A stretch of DNA of 64,000 nucleotides, taken from positions 68,288,583 to 68,352,582 of the forward strand of contig CM047808.1 in the NCBI GenBank assembly GCA_026214975.1, in the 5' to 3' direction. Position numbers and translations under genes: made by a program. Origin of the DNA: Gentiana macrophylla. Taxonomy: Eukaryota > Streptophyta > Magnoliopsida > Gentianales > Gentianaceae. The notes under the pieces were generated by a model that saw nothing but the letters and a program-made list of their open reading frames with translations, was not told the DNA's origin and did no database searches. This document shows, in pieces, positions 44,735 through 54,860 of this stretch (the first letter of the stretch is position 1; every line of letters begins with the position of its first letter).

Positions 44735-46680
44735 ATGGATCCATACAACATCGACGAAGGAATCACCACGAGACTGGATAATTTCTGTCAAAGATTCTCA
44801 CACTCCACTCTCTCAACTCGAATTGTTAGCAAAATCAAAAAGATTCGGGGACTTGAAAACCTGTTTGATACAAAAGTCGATGCTTTATGCCCAGAAACCA
44901 TCAGAGACTTCTACAAGAATGCAGTAATTACCAACAATGGACAAAGTTTCGGACAAGCTTCTTCAAGACAAAAGTATTAATGTTGATGAACATTTGCTTT
45001 CACTAGTCTTTGGCCTGGACATACTGGAGGATCTTCATCTCATCACATTTGGAAATGAAGAAAAAGATAAGCTTTGGAACGTCACTGCAATCAACAAGAA
45101 TGAGAAGAATTTCATCGGATCCATCTATCAGCAGAAACAAGAGTTTGTATTCTTGACGATTCTACTGACCAAAAATGTCATCGGTCATGCCAGGAATTTC
45201 TACACTCTCTCAACAGACAAACTTAAGCGGATCTATGCCATCTGGTTTGAGGAAATATTTGATTGGAACAGTCATTTGATCAAACATGTTTCGGACGAAA
45301 AGGAGAAAGCACAAGGAAAGAAGCCTTCTAGAGAAAAGTTCTTACTGAAAAAGGGTTACACCTATCTAGTGCAAAGGATACTAGATCATTTCTCTATCTC
45401 AAAAGTCACAGAAACCAAAGAAAAACTCAAATCAGTGTCCACTAGGACAAAGAAAAGAAAAATCATTGAAGAAGAAGGATGGAGTGAAGTTTGGACCAGT
45501 TCAAGTGGAATGTGAATCTAGACGAAAGAACCCTGAGAAGCGAGGAAGAGGATGTGGAACAAGCTTGACCAAAGAAAGCTCAAATCGAGAATGTAATCCA
45601 GTTGAGGATGAAATCAAGAGAGTGAGCAGAATGAAGATGTGGAAAGTGAAACTGAAGAAAATGAAGAAATTAAAGAAGATTATGATGTTGATGAAACTGA
45701 AGATAGTGAATCTCCAACTGAGTTGTATGGGGAGTACACTGAAAAGCAGAGAGAAGCTGTGGGAGACGCTGAATTTTGCGAAGCTGAGTATGAAAAGGAA
45801 CTGACAGTTCATGATACTCATTTTTATCCTGAAACCGGTTCATCATCACAAGTTCATGAGGCATATACAAGCAGATCGGCAACTGAAGGATCTCAGCATC
45901 AACAAACTGAAGACAAACTGAAAGGATGGGAAGAGAACATTGAAAGTGTGATGCACACTCTAGAACAGCAGCTCTTTGACTTACATGATTTCATTGGAAG
46001 AACACATTACTCAGGCCTATACCAATATTCCAACATCATCACCTTACTTAAATTATTTGAAGAAAGCTTTCACATATCTTCAATTAAGGGGGAAGAGAAA
46101 ATTGAAGGTGATGCTGGCAATGGAGAGAAAATTGAAGGTGATGCTGGTAAAGCTGACAAAGAGAAAGCTGAAGAGGCCTATGTCAAACGTCTGATTGAAG
46201 AACAAGATGAACAAATAAATACTGATCTACAGACCATTGATCTACTGTCTATTCAACACAAGGAAGAAGCAATTGATATTCTGATCGAGGAGTTGATCAA
46301 AGAAGAGACCTTCACAGAAACGAGAACTGAAGAAGATGAAGAAACCTCAGTTAAAGTTGTGCTAAGTATTAGAAAGAAACTTGCAATCTGTATCAGATTG
46401 AAAGAAAGTCTAAAAGCAGCAAAAGATGGATGGACAAGAACTGAGGGGGAAAAGACTAAAAGGAAGGAATCTAGTCTTATTTCAATGGAAGAGGAGAAAA
46501 TGATGAGCGAAGAAATCAAGGAAATTTTGATCAAACTCAAGAACCAAGACAATGAAGAGGCTAATCAGTTGATCAGTGAGTATCTGGAGATCAAGCCTAG
46601 AGATTGTGAATCGATTCTGCGAAGGAAAGAAAGAAGACTTACTGAAACCAAAAGAGGCATTTTCTTGGAGAAAAGGTGTT
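44735..46680 (+). pseudogene. Element G accessory ORF
   Basis: Starts at ATG 44735 (MDPYNIDEGITTRLDNFCQR; RGLENLFDTKVDALCPETIR; DFYKNAVITNNG). After a frameshift it continues at 44940-45515 (INVDEHLLSLVFGLDILEDL, FLTILLTKNVIGHARNFYTL, KRIYAIWFEEIFDWNSHLIK, EKFLLKKGYTYLVQRILDHF). After another shift, 45639-46680 is an acidic, helical part (EETEENEEIKEDYDVDETED; SVMHTLEQQLFDLHDFIGRT; EEKMMSEEIKEILIKLKNQD). A 27-bp block is tandemly duplicated at about 46094-46150 (GEEKIEGDAGN / GEKIEGDAGKA). The globular-acidic-coiled order matches A and H. Two frameshifts only, so it is the best-preserved accessory ORF here. Function unknown. Confidence 0.65.
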
Positions 46681-46844
46681 GGCTTTTGAAAAGAAAAGAT
46701 GTAATCTATTCAGTTTTTAACTCAGTTTGTTTCAATTTGAATCTTGTAATAAACATGGATGTTCTAGTTTGCTATCTTAATTTGTTTTGTTATGATTTCT
46801 TGCACTATTCTTTTATTATTGCTTTTAGGGAGGGTAATGATACA

Positions 46845-46863
46845 TCATCAAAAAGGGGGAAAT
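46845..46863 (+). promoter_or_regulatory. Polypurine tract of element G
   Basis: CATCAAAAAGGGGGAAAT precedes the right LTR start, as in A and H. Confidence 0.82.
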
Positions 46864-48535
46864 TGTTGGAAATATTATTTGTGTTTTGATGATGATTCGT
46901 CACGTAATTAGACAAATCACTTACAACCCATGATGATGAAATCGTAACTAACTGTTATAGTTCTTAATGAAAGAAGAAGCAAGAAATGGTCTAGAGATAA
47001 ATGTATAAGCTCTATCTAGAGTCTGAACTTTGTATAGGTTATTTCAGACAAGCATTGTAATAGAATAGGAACTAGGCGAACAACTGAGTCACAACAAGAA
47101 AACTGAGTTATAGCAAGAAAACTGAATATGCACATAAAGAACTGAGGGTTCAAACTCAGTTATGCAAGAACTCAAGAAGATAAGTTCGCCGAGGACACAG
47201 ACTCGATTGGCTTATCTAGAAGATCAAGAACTCGAGGACACAGACTCGCCACAAAATACATCAAGAACTGAGGTAGCAAACTCGCTAGAAGTCGATTAAG
47301 TCGTGACTATAAGTCGATTCGTGCAAGTCTGTGGTGACTGAATCGAATCAGTAGATCATGTAAAATCGAATAATCTTATGGACGAAGATTATCGCTTAAC
47401 AGATAAGAAGAAATCGAATGGTGTACTCGACTTAGTCAATTAAAGTCGATGTCAAGTACACAAAGCACTCGGGCTTTTGAAGAAGAGTAAAAAGCGAGTT
47501 AAGGCCTTGCTGAATTTAAACTGACAATACGACAAAGATCGTACATATGAACGTTGGCTAAATGACAAGTGTAACGGCTACAAGAGCTAGTGACCGTTAC
47601 ATCACCCCTATAAATACACAAGAGAATTACTTGAAAGAGAAAGAGAAGAGGATCAGAAAAAGAGCATTACAAGCACATATTCAAAGATCCAAATCCAGAT
47701 CCACAAATCAGATCATATATATCTAGAAAAAGGGGAAGCCAACGGAATTGCCTTGAACACTTCAAAGAAAGATCCAGTAACCCATTGAGGGGGAAAGAAG
47801 GCATCTTGGAGCTATAAAGCCAGATTCAGATTAATCAGACAGCTCACTGAATTAATCCTTGATTAATTTTAAACCTAACCTTTGTGAAAAAGGGTTGGCT
47901 GTGGATAGTTTGAAGAGATCAATTCTACCTTTCTTCATACGGTTGCAACTTGGTTGCCACAGCTGTTGGTGCAGTCTGTGGACTGTGTGTTGGTGTTAGT
48001 GGTGAGCTGGTGAAGGTGCAATTCCACCTCGGAAAGATTAGTGTGCAGAATGAAGGGAGCAATCTTACCTTTCTTCATTATGTGTAGACAGTGAAACTAG
48101 GGTGTCGTGAAGGACTGTCATAGTGCTAGGATTTTGTAACAGTTATCTCAAAATTCTAGTGATACCTCCTACACCACAGGAGAAGGGGAGACGTACGGGA
48201 TTACACCACCCGGAACTTCCATAAACAAATCTTATGTCAATTTACATTATGTATTTGTGTTTGTTTTATTTATTGCATTATCACTCAGCAAACACCAGGC
48301 ACAGAGTCAGCACAGAATTGATACATAGAAGGTCTAGATTTCTATTTACACATCTATTGCACTAAAGGCTATTATTTATCCGCTGCCAGTTAACAAGACT
48401 AAATATAAGTCAGTATTGACTTATACTCAGTTGAGTTAGTTGAACTCCGCACAAGTTAAGGGACAAGAACAAAACTGAACTAGAGATCGCTTTGAGTTTC
48501 AAGAAACTCGCCTTGGGCTTTTCCAGTCGAGATAA
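46864..48535 (+). repeat. 3' LTR of element G, 3'-truncated
   Basis: Starts TGTTGGAAATATTATTTG and aligns with 41771-43460. The match ends near 48535 (GATAAGT); the last ~60 bp before the LTR end, including CAAGGGACCAACA, are gone. Junction bases 48536-48545 belong to neither clearly. Confidence 0.82.
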
Positions 48536-48545
48536 GTGAATCTCC

Positions 48546-48903
48546 AATCTTTGTACTTCACTGATCCTTGATTTATGTGAGATCGAGTGTACACCATATT
48601 TAAACATTAAGTTTCATCACTTGGAATGTAACTTAGACTTATCTAAGGTCATCACAGACTTCCTTGGTTATAAGTCAAACCATAATGTCTTCATGCTTCT
48701 CTACGGTGCTTGGTTGGCCTTACTTTGCCGAATATCTGCTTTCACTTTGCCGTCTTACCAACTAGTACAATACTTGTCCGACTCAACTTACACAACATGT
48801 CGACTCTAAGTAAAGACTTATACAGAGAATTCTAACTTATTTTCAGGGCTTGCTATAACAAATAGTATGGCCATCATCAAAACATAATAAAATGTTCCTA
48901 ACG
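48546..48903 (-). repeat. 5' LTR of element A, second part
   Basis: AATCTTTGTACTTCACTG onward aligns with 25553-25911. It ends ...GTTCCTAACG, where the 3' LTR has AACA. TSD AATGC follows at 48904-48908. About 125 bp present in the other LTR copy are missing at the G junction. Confidence 0.85.
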
Positions 48904-49112
48904 AATGCAATTTTTTTCATCGCACTGGCCCGATCAAGGATGGATACAGTATCTAAACCGAACATGTATCCGAATAGGCATATACCTTGCTCTTAAAATG
49001 ACAAAAAACCTCGATATGTATTCGATGGTGTATCTTCCGTATCCGTGGCGTATCCGTATCCGATACATATCGGATATGCGTACGCCGGAAATCTCATGTA
49101 TCCATGCATCAT

Positions 49113-52100
49113 AGGCAGCTTTATTGTCAAAGTAGAGTCTTATAGGTAAATTCACATGAACCTGCAAATCCTCAAGAACCCTGAGCCATGACCCTATATT
49201 TTGCTTCAGATGTGCAGCCCAATGACCAAATTTCCCTTTACAAAACTGCAATAGCCTGAGGTTGATCTTCTATCTGCTTATCCAGCCCAGTGAGCATCTA
49301 TGTACACTTATACACCTCTATTTGTACTCTTTCTTAACCAAAGCCCCTCTCATATGGTACCCGTAAGAAACCTCAAGATTCTAAACACGCCCTCTAGATG
49401 TGGTTCACATGGTGCATGCACAAACTGGTTCAACATTCCAACAACAAAAGAGATGATTTGCCTAGTATGGGCCAAATATATTAGTCTGCCAACTAACCTC
49501 TAGTATCTTCCCTTGTCCCACTGGAACTTGGTTAGTTTTCTCCTATAATTTCAGACTAACCTCTATAGGAGTGCTGGCTGGTTTACATTCACTTATCCAT
49601 GTTTCCTCCAGTAGATCCAATACATATTTCCTCCATGAAGCCATAATACCCTGTTCTGATCTAGAAAACTCCATCCCTAAAAAGTCTCTTAAAGTTCCCC
49701 AAATCTTTTATCTCAAACTCTTATGCAAGACTCTTCTTGATTTGCATCATCCCCTTATTGTCATTGACTGTGAGGATGATATCATCCACATACACTAGTT
49801 GTTTTATCAATTGCCCAGATTTTGATTTCATTAGAAAAAAGTATGGTTCGAGTGCTTGCCTAAACCCTTCCTTTTCCTGAAAGATGGTAAATCTATCAAA
49901 CCAGGCCCTTGGACTTTGCTTAAGTCCATAGAATGACTTCTAAAATATGCATACTCCATTTTTCCCAGAAAAGCCAAGGGGAAAGTCCATGTAAAGTGTA
50001 AAATTTCTCTTTCAATTTTCCATGAAAAAAACATTCTTCACATCAAGTTGTCCAAGAGGCCATTCTTAATTACTGCTATAGACAGTACAATTCTCACTGT
50101 ATTAAATTTTGCAATTGGGGTGAATGTCTTTGAATAATACAGACCATAAGTTTTAGTGTAGCCCTTTATACCAAAGTTTTGACCTATCAGAATTGTAATT
50201 CACAGTGAAAACCCACCTGCACCCTATTGGAGTTTTCCATTTAGGTAAATCCACCACTTCCCAAGTGAGATTCTTTTCTAGAGCATCAATTTCTTCATAG
50301 ACTGCTGCCTTTCACTCAGGGGTCATTAGAGCTTGTTGAATATTTTTAGGAATTTTTATACTAGAATGATTAGTTAGAAAAACACTATTTTCTGGTGAGG
50401 ATTTTTGATAGGACACATATTTGCAAAAAGGGTACAAAGGAGTTTTAGTACACTCCCTTATTGGTTTTCTGATATCAATGGCCAATGGGAACACCCAAAA
50501 TAGGATGAAGAGGTTTTGTACTAATCGAATCAGTGGGATTTCTGTTTACAGAGTAATTTCATGATCTTCACTGGGAAGAGTTCTTGGACACCACCAACAT
50601 CCATCCTGAGGGGCTTCCATATCTTTGAGGAGATTTTCTTCCTTGAATAAGTGTTCCTTTGAAATCTTAGAATCCTAGTTCTAGGACTAGCTACTGATTC
50701 GCCATCTTGACTGGGTTGACCACTAGGGTCCTTGTCCAAGATGCCAGAATCACTAGTTTTCTCCTCATCTGGCTTATGTTGACCAGGAATAACACTAACT
50801 GGCCTGACTCACCCATTCAAGCTGAAATTGAGGTATACTCTCATGTTCAATAGGCTTCTCCCCTGAACACGAGAATGAAAAAACATCTTATCGTCAAAGA
50901 ATGTCACATCTTTGCTCACATGAACTTTCTGAGTATCAGGGCCAAACCATTTATAACCCTTCTAATTAGGTGCATAGCCAATGAACACACATTTTCTTGA
51001 CCTAGGATCTAGTTTCCCTTGGTGATGAATGTGTGTGAAAGGAATGCAGCCAAAGACTCTTAGTGGAAGGTCCTGAATTAACCTAAGGATTGGATGGAAG
51101 TTTTTAGCTTCTTCAAAGGGCTTTGAAACATTAAGATCTAGATGGAAGTCTGTTACTTAAGTAAACTGTGGTCAAAATAGCTTCCCACAACAATTACTTT
51201 GGAGTTTTGAAGGCAATCATCAAAGATCTGACAATCTCCATGATATGCCTTTTTTTTCCTCTCAGCCACCCTATTATGCTGGGGTGTGTTTGGATAGAAA
51301 CTTTGATGGATAATGCTAATTTTACCAAAAATAGGACCTAGGAGTCTTGGACTGAGTTAAAATACTCAGTTCAATCGTCACTCCCGAAAATCTTTATTTT
51401 TGTCTGAGTTTAGGTCAAAATCATGTTGTAGAATTCTTCAAAAGTTGGTTTAGCATCAGACTTGTTTTTAAACATACACCCAAGTTACCCTAGTATGGTT
51501 ATCAGTAAAAGTGATGTTCCAGTGTTTTCCAAATAGGGTATTAACCCTTGCAGGCCCCCAAATATCAATTTGGATCACAGTGAACAGCTTGGTAGGCTTG
51601 GTAGGCTTGTAAGACTGTGATGGAAATGTGATTCTAGTATGCTTTGAAAGATCACAAATTTCACAGTGAAAAGACTCTTGATTTTATTAAGAAACAAGTT
51701 GGGTAACAATTTTCTAAAGTACGGAAAGTTAGGGTGCCCCAGCCTAAAAAGTCATAATAAAACATTGCTCATGACAACCTGAGATGACTGAAAACATAAA
51801 TTCCTTGGGTTTATTGTTCATGGATTCTTCAGCTTCCTCAAAGATGTAGAGACCTCCCACCAGTCTAGCACTGCTAATCACCTTCCCCGTGTGAGAGTCC
51901 TGAAAAACACACCCATCAACAGAGAATAGCACAGTGCTTTTAGTTTCAGAAGTTAATTTGCTGACTGACTAAAGGATACATGAACGATTTGGTATATGAA
52001 GAACATTTGTGAAGGTTAATTTTTGTGAAATAGCAACAGTATCTTTTCCAGCAATTGTGGAAATGTACCATCTTCTATTCGTACTTTTTCATTTTCAGCC

Positions 52101-52180
52101 TAAGAGAAGCAAGAGGATAATTATTAAAAACAATTTGACATATGGTCTGTAGCCCCTTAGTTAATGATCCAGTAGGTAGG
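49113..52180 (-). pseudogene. Element E pol (RNase H, RT, integrase, protease), heavily decayed
   Basis: From right to left on the minus strand: protease/pre-integrase remnants (51720-52180, KLTSETKSTVLFSVDGCVFQ-like text, LVGGLYIFEEAEES); integrase (51240-51700, IWGPARVNTLFGKHWN-like, NRVAERKK-like); the integrase C-terminal pattern near 50950-51100 (SLRVFGCIPFTHIHHQGKLD-like); RT with [12 protein letters not shown] near 49775-49800 and QGPGLIDLPSFRK-like text; and RNase H WLRVLEDLQVHVNLPIRLYF then DNKAA at 49113-49260. All frames carry stops and shifts. RNase H is cut at DNKAA by F and resumes at 23955. Confidence 0.72.
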
Positions 52181-53105
52181 ATGTTTTATGCCTAGGAAGG
52201 AGAAGGATGATGATTGATGAACTACCTGTTTCTACTAGTAAGCAGGATGTATCACCTGAGTTTTGAGTGGTTTGGGCATGTATGAGTTTGGTAGATGCTC
52301 CAGCTTGTTCCTCGGGATCCATAATTGTTGGTTCATTGATTAGAAGTCACCGATTTGCTTGTTTTCCTCCGATGAACCAAAGGCATGATCCCTTTGGCTT
52401 CCAATTGTTTTGTGGTTTGCCATGAATGGCCCAACAGGTTCTCTGGTGTAGCCCTGCTTCTACTTTTTTTTATCAAAGCCACATTTGCTGACCACTAAGG
52501 GTTAAGGCTGAGGTTTCTGTCCCAGATGACCTTTTATACATCACCTCTTCCTTGATTCTTCTCTCATCACTTTAGAAAAAACTTTTCATAGGAGGGGTTC
52601 ATATCCAAGATTCTCCACCTAACCTCATCGGTTCTTGATTCAAACTGATTGAAAGGTGTAAACCCTCTCATTCTCTTCCTCTTCTTGAATTTTACACAAT
52701 CTACTGGTCAATCTCATAATTGATTATAGGATTGATCCAGTTCCTTCCATAGACCTACCACTTCATTGTAGTAGATGGTCTCGATTACAAAGCCTTTACC
52801 ATCGAATTCTCAAATCACAATGTCATATATTTGGGATCATCTTCTTACAGCTTGATGGCTTCCCTAGTGAGATAGCCTAGCCTTTCCTTTCCATCAATGG
52901 CCAACTTGATGGTCTGAGATCATTTCTAGTTGTCCCAGCCATTGAGTTTCTGGCCAAGTGAGCAGACCTGATGAAGTGCCAGAATCGCCTTCTCCTCCAA
53001 GGGTTCGATCTGTCCGGATCACAGTGGATTCAGGGGTAGAACTTGCTGAGGAATCAGAGGGTGTATTCTTTAAATCCGCAGTCATTGCTGCTCGATAATT
53101 CATGG
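52181..53105 (-). pseudogene. Element E gag, decayed
   Basis: 53105-52894 gives MNYRAAMTADLKNTPSDSSA and then a reading close to LNGWDNWKWSQTIKLAIDGK, the typical copia gag start (LNGxNYxxWSxxI). The rest is in fragments (GLGYLTREAIKL-like near 52870; FTPFNQFESRTDEVRWRILD-like near 52600-52660). No CCHC knuckle can be read. Confidence 0.6.
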
Positions 53106-53107
53106 TT

Positions 53108-53124
53108 GATTTGCTCTGATACAA
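53108..53124 (-). promoter_or_regulatory. Primer-binding site of element E
   Basis: The minus strand reads TTGTATCAGAGCAAATC immediately inside the 5' LTR, one base from TGGTATCAGAGC. Confidence 0.7.
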
Positions 53125-53370
53125 TGTAGAAAACAATAAAAGGGAGAACTTTAATTGTTATGATGATTGAATGAATTCCAACTGAGGTACTGATTCTCCT
53201 TAAATAATAAAACACAGCAGCCCTAATAAATCAATCTCCTAAATGTTAGGAGCCGACTTACTGCACCCTAATTACAATGATAAAACCCTAAAACATCATA
53301 AATACCTCTCTACCCTTAATAACATAGTAAAACATAATTTTTAAACATAAAACATTCGTAATCTTCAACA
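53125..53370 (-). repeat. 5' LTR of element E (246 bp)
   Basis: TGTAGAAAACAATAAAAGG to AATCTTCAACA; aligns with 18637-18884. Near-matching target copy TCCAC follows at 53371. Confidence 0.85.
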
Positions 53371-53814
53371 TCCACTTAGTTGTTACATTTGAAAATGCTT
53401 TGTAATAGCGTTTTCAGGCGTATCTCTGTGTAATTAGATATGCATGTGGTGGCTCATAATACATATTGCTATGTATATTTGTGCTATGTTGTGTTGACAA
53501 AGAGAAGTTCGGTTTTGGATACATGATTTTCTATCTTGTATAGACTGTAAAAATTGACGCAGGCCCTAAATAAGCTTGATAATAAATTCTGACGAAAGGA
53601 TTGTAATGTTGGTACAACCTTCCTACAACGGTTGTATTATAAAAGTTTTTGTGGGGAAGGGGGTAATGCTTCCTATATGTCTGGTATGTCCTTTGAAATT
53701 GGCTGTGTTTCTGTTATCGTATTATTCATTTACACTCTTGCAATATAGGAAACACATGTTGGTGGCAATAAAGTTCGAGTGTTTTTGGTGGTTCATTTTT
53801 TGCTGACCTGATGA
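53371..53814. other. Spacer right of element E
   Basis: No domain is recognised. The 76-codon frame at 53576-53806 is hydrophobic by chance composition. This DNA would have been joined to the sequence left of 18636 before E inserted. Confidence 0.35.
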
Positions 53815-54770
53815 TCACGAGAAGCCATTCCAACCTTGCACGATTGATGATAAGGATGCAGAAGTTAGTTGTAAGGCTGAGGACGAGCCTGAAAAAGATC
53901 TTGGACCTGAAAATTTTGAAAAAGGAGCCTAGAAAAATACTCTACTGCTGGTGACTGAGAATGAGAATAAAGAAAAAAGTGAGGAGGCGACGCCTCTCAG
54001 CTCCTTTCAACTACTCTCCAGTAGCCAAAATGCATTCACTGGTGTAGCTGGATCTGGATTTAACCTCTGCTTTTGGATTTAAAACTGAGCGGTCATCATT
54101 TCAATTTGGGAGTTATAACAACGGGAGTGGATTCCCAGTGCCGCAAGAAGTTTCTTTAGAGACAGGGGAAGAAAACGAGAAGCCGGTTTTTGTTGCCGAT
54201 TCGGCGCTATTTGAATATCTTGATGGTGGTTGGAAAGAGCGTGGCAAGGGTGAAGTGAAAGTCAACGTTTCAGTATCTACAACAGGAACGAGAAAAGCTA
54301 ATAGATTGAAGATGAGAACTCGTGGTGGTAATTATCGGCTGATATTAAATGCTAGTCTATTCCCAGAAATGAAACTTACAAGTATGGAGAAAAAAGGTAT
54401 CAGATTTGCCTGTGTGAATAGTGCTAGTGAAGGGACTGGTGGTGGTTGTCTTTCTACATTTGCCTTAAAGTTTAAGGATATCCCTTTGGTTGACGAGTTC
54501 CGATCGTGTGTCATGGAGCATAAAGGCACTGTTGATTGAGATATGGTAAAATCCTGCTGCTTTGAAGACACCTGTGTAAAATCCTGCTGATATGGTAAAA
54601 TCCTGCTGATGATATGGTAAAATCCTGCTGAGATATGGTAAAATCCTGCTGATATGGTAAAATCCTGCTGCTGATTGAGATCGTGTGTCATGCTGCTGCT
54701 TTGAAGACACCAGAAAACACTCCCAAGGCATTTGATGATTGAGATATGGTAAAATCCAAGTTACTTGGAC
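53815..54770 (+). pseudogene. Partial pseudogene of a RanBP1-domain, NUP50-like nucleoporin
   Basis: Starting near 53815, the reading HEKPFQPCTIDDKDAEVSCK and EDEPEKDLGPENFEKGA runs into a stop. It then continues NENKEKSEEATPLSSFQLLS and [14 protein letters not shown], with one frameshift near 54060, to an FG-type segment. From 54138 it is open: [72 protein letters not shown]. This is a RanBP1 domain of the type in plant NUP50-like proteins, which bind Ran at the nuclear pore. The N-terminal importin-binding part is missing. The coding C-terminus (AALKTPENTPKAFDD-like, then stop) is found at about 54690-54740, beyond inserted repeats. No introns are apparent in what remains; a retrocopy or a gene fragment are both possible. 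Confidence 0.75.
54537..54700 (+). repeat. Short repeats inside the pseudogene 3' end
   Basis: TAAAATCCTGCTG occurs six times (about 54547-54670), in units of about 19-22 bp led by GATATGG. The halves of the unit both occur singly in the gene's own 3' end: GATATGGTAAAATCC just after the stop (54733 on) and TGCTGCTTTGAAGACACC just before it (54691 on). ATCGTGTGTCAT is also duplicated (54503 and 54679). Confidence 0.8.
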
Positions 54771-54860
54771 GTAATATTTGCTTTTTAGTTTCTTGTTTTG
54801 CTTGCTTTTGAATTACTATACTATTTTGTCAACTATATATCTATTCCAAATCAGGATTAA
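54771..54860. other. Spacer between pseudogene and element I
   Basis: AT-rich, presumably the former 3' UTR of the gene copy. Contains TTCAGTTCAGTTCAGT just right of it at 54886. No other feature is seen. Confidence 0.35.

Larger units (their letters stand above)
41771..48545 (+). mobile_element. Element G: pol-less non-autonomous copia derivative with accessory ORF
   Basis: LTRs are 41771-43517 (1747 bp) and 46864 to about 48535, in plus orientation. A primer-binding site abuts the left LTR and a polypurine tract the right one. The interior (3.35 kb) contains a gag remnant ending in the gag tail GPKKIWVPKKT and then a long accessory ORF. Protease, integrase, RT and RNase H are absent. The right LTR lacks its terminal ~200 bp, and about 125 bp of A's LTR beside it are missing too, so a deletion removed this boundary and the target copy. 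G belongs to the same wider SIRE-like group as A. Confidence 0.85.
24531..48903 (-). mobile_element. Element A: SIRE/Maximus-like Ty1/copia (about 10.9 kb without insertions)
   Basis: The LTRs are 24531-25911 (3') and 40835-41770 plus 48546-48903 (5', split by G). TSD AATGC is at 24526-24530 and 48904-48908. gag, protease, integrase, RT and RNase H run from right to left on the minus strand, followed by a long accessory ORF and the polypurine tract. B (27273-33949 including the duplicated target) and G (41771-48545) account for 13.5 kb of the span. The RNase H signature (SIAEAVYISAGSCCAK, HSRTKHIDVRHHFIRD) and the extra ORF fit the SIRE lineage. The outer base of the 5' LTR is mutated (ACG instead of ACA). 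Confidence 0.9.
23956..49112. mobile_element. Element F: small TIR element with GGATACG repeats (two parts, 23956-24530 and 48909-49112)
   Basis: E's RNase H reading breaks at CTATAGCAGC (left) and resumes at CATAGGCAGC (right), an imperfect 8-9 bp duplication. Between them, ignoring element A, lie about 780 bp of non-coding DNA. The left end is built of CGGATACGGATACGCGG words and the right end of their reverse complement (CGTATCCGTATCCGATAC). This looks like a non-autonomous DNA transposon (hAT- or Mutator-like by duplication length), but I cannot name the family. Element A sits inside it. A 12-13 bp G run at about 24566-24578 belongs to A, not F. Confidence 0.55.
18637..53370 (-). mobile_element. 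Element E: old Ty1/copia element, host of the nest
   Basis: Its LTRs are 248 bp (18637-18884) and 246 bp (53125-53370), both TGTAGAAAA...CTTCAACA, with near-matching target duplications outside. The interior is split into 18885-19073, 23902-23955 and 49113-53124 by later insertions (D; F with A inside it). Removing D and A leaves about 5.5 kb including F, and about 4.7 kb without F, a normal size for a compact copia element. gag sits near the right LTR and RNase H near the left LTR, so the element is on the minus strand. Its coding sequence is heavily decayed, in keeping with being the oldest member of the nest. Confidence 0.82.

Noticed and set aside
46253..46552. 99-codon minus-strand hydrophobic frame
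   Set aside because: Shadow of the acidic helical part of G's accessory ORF.
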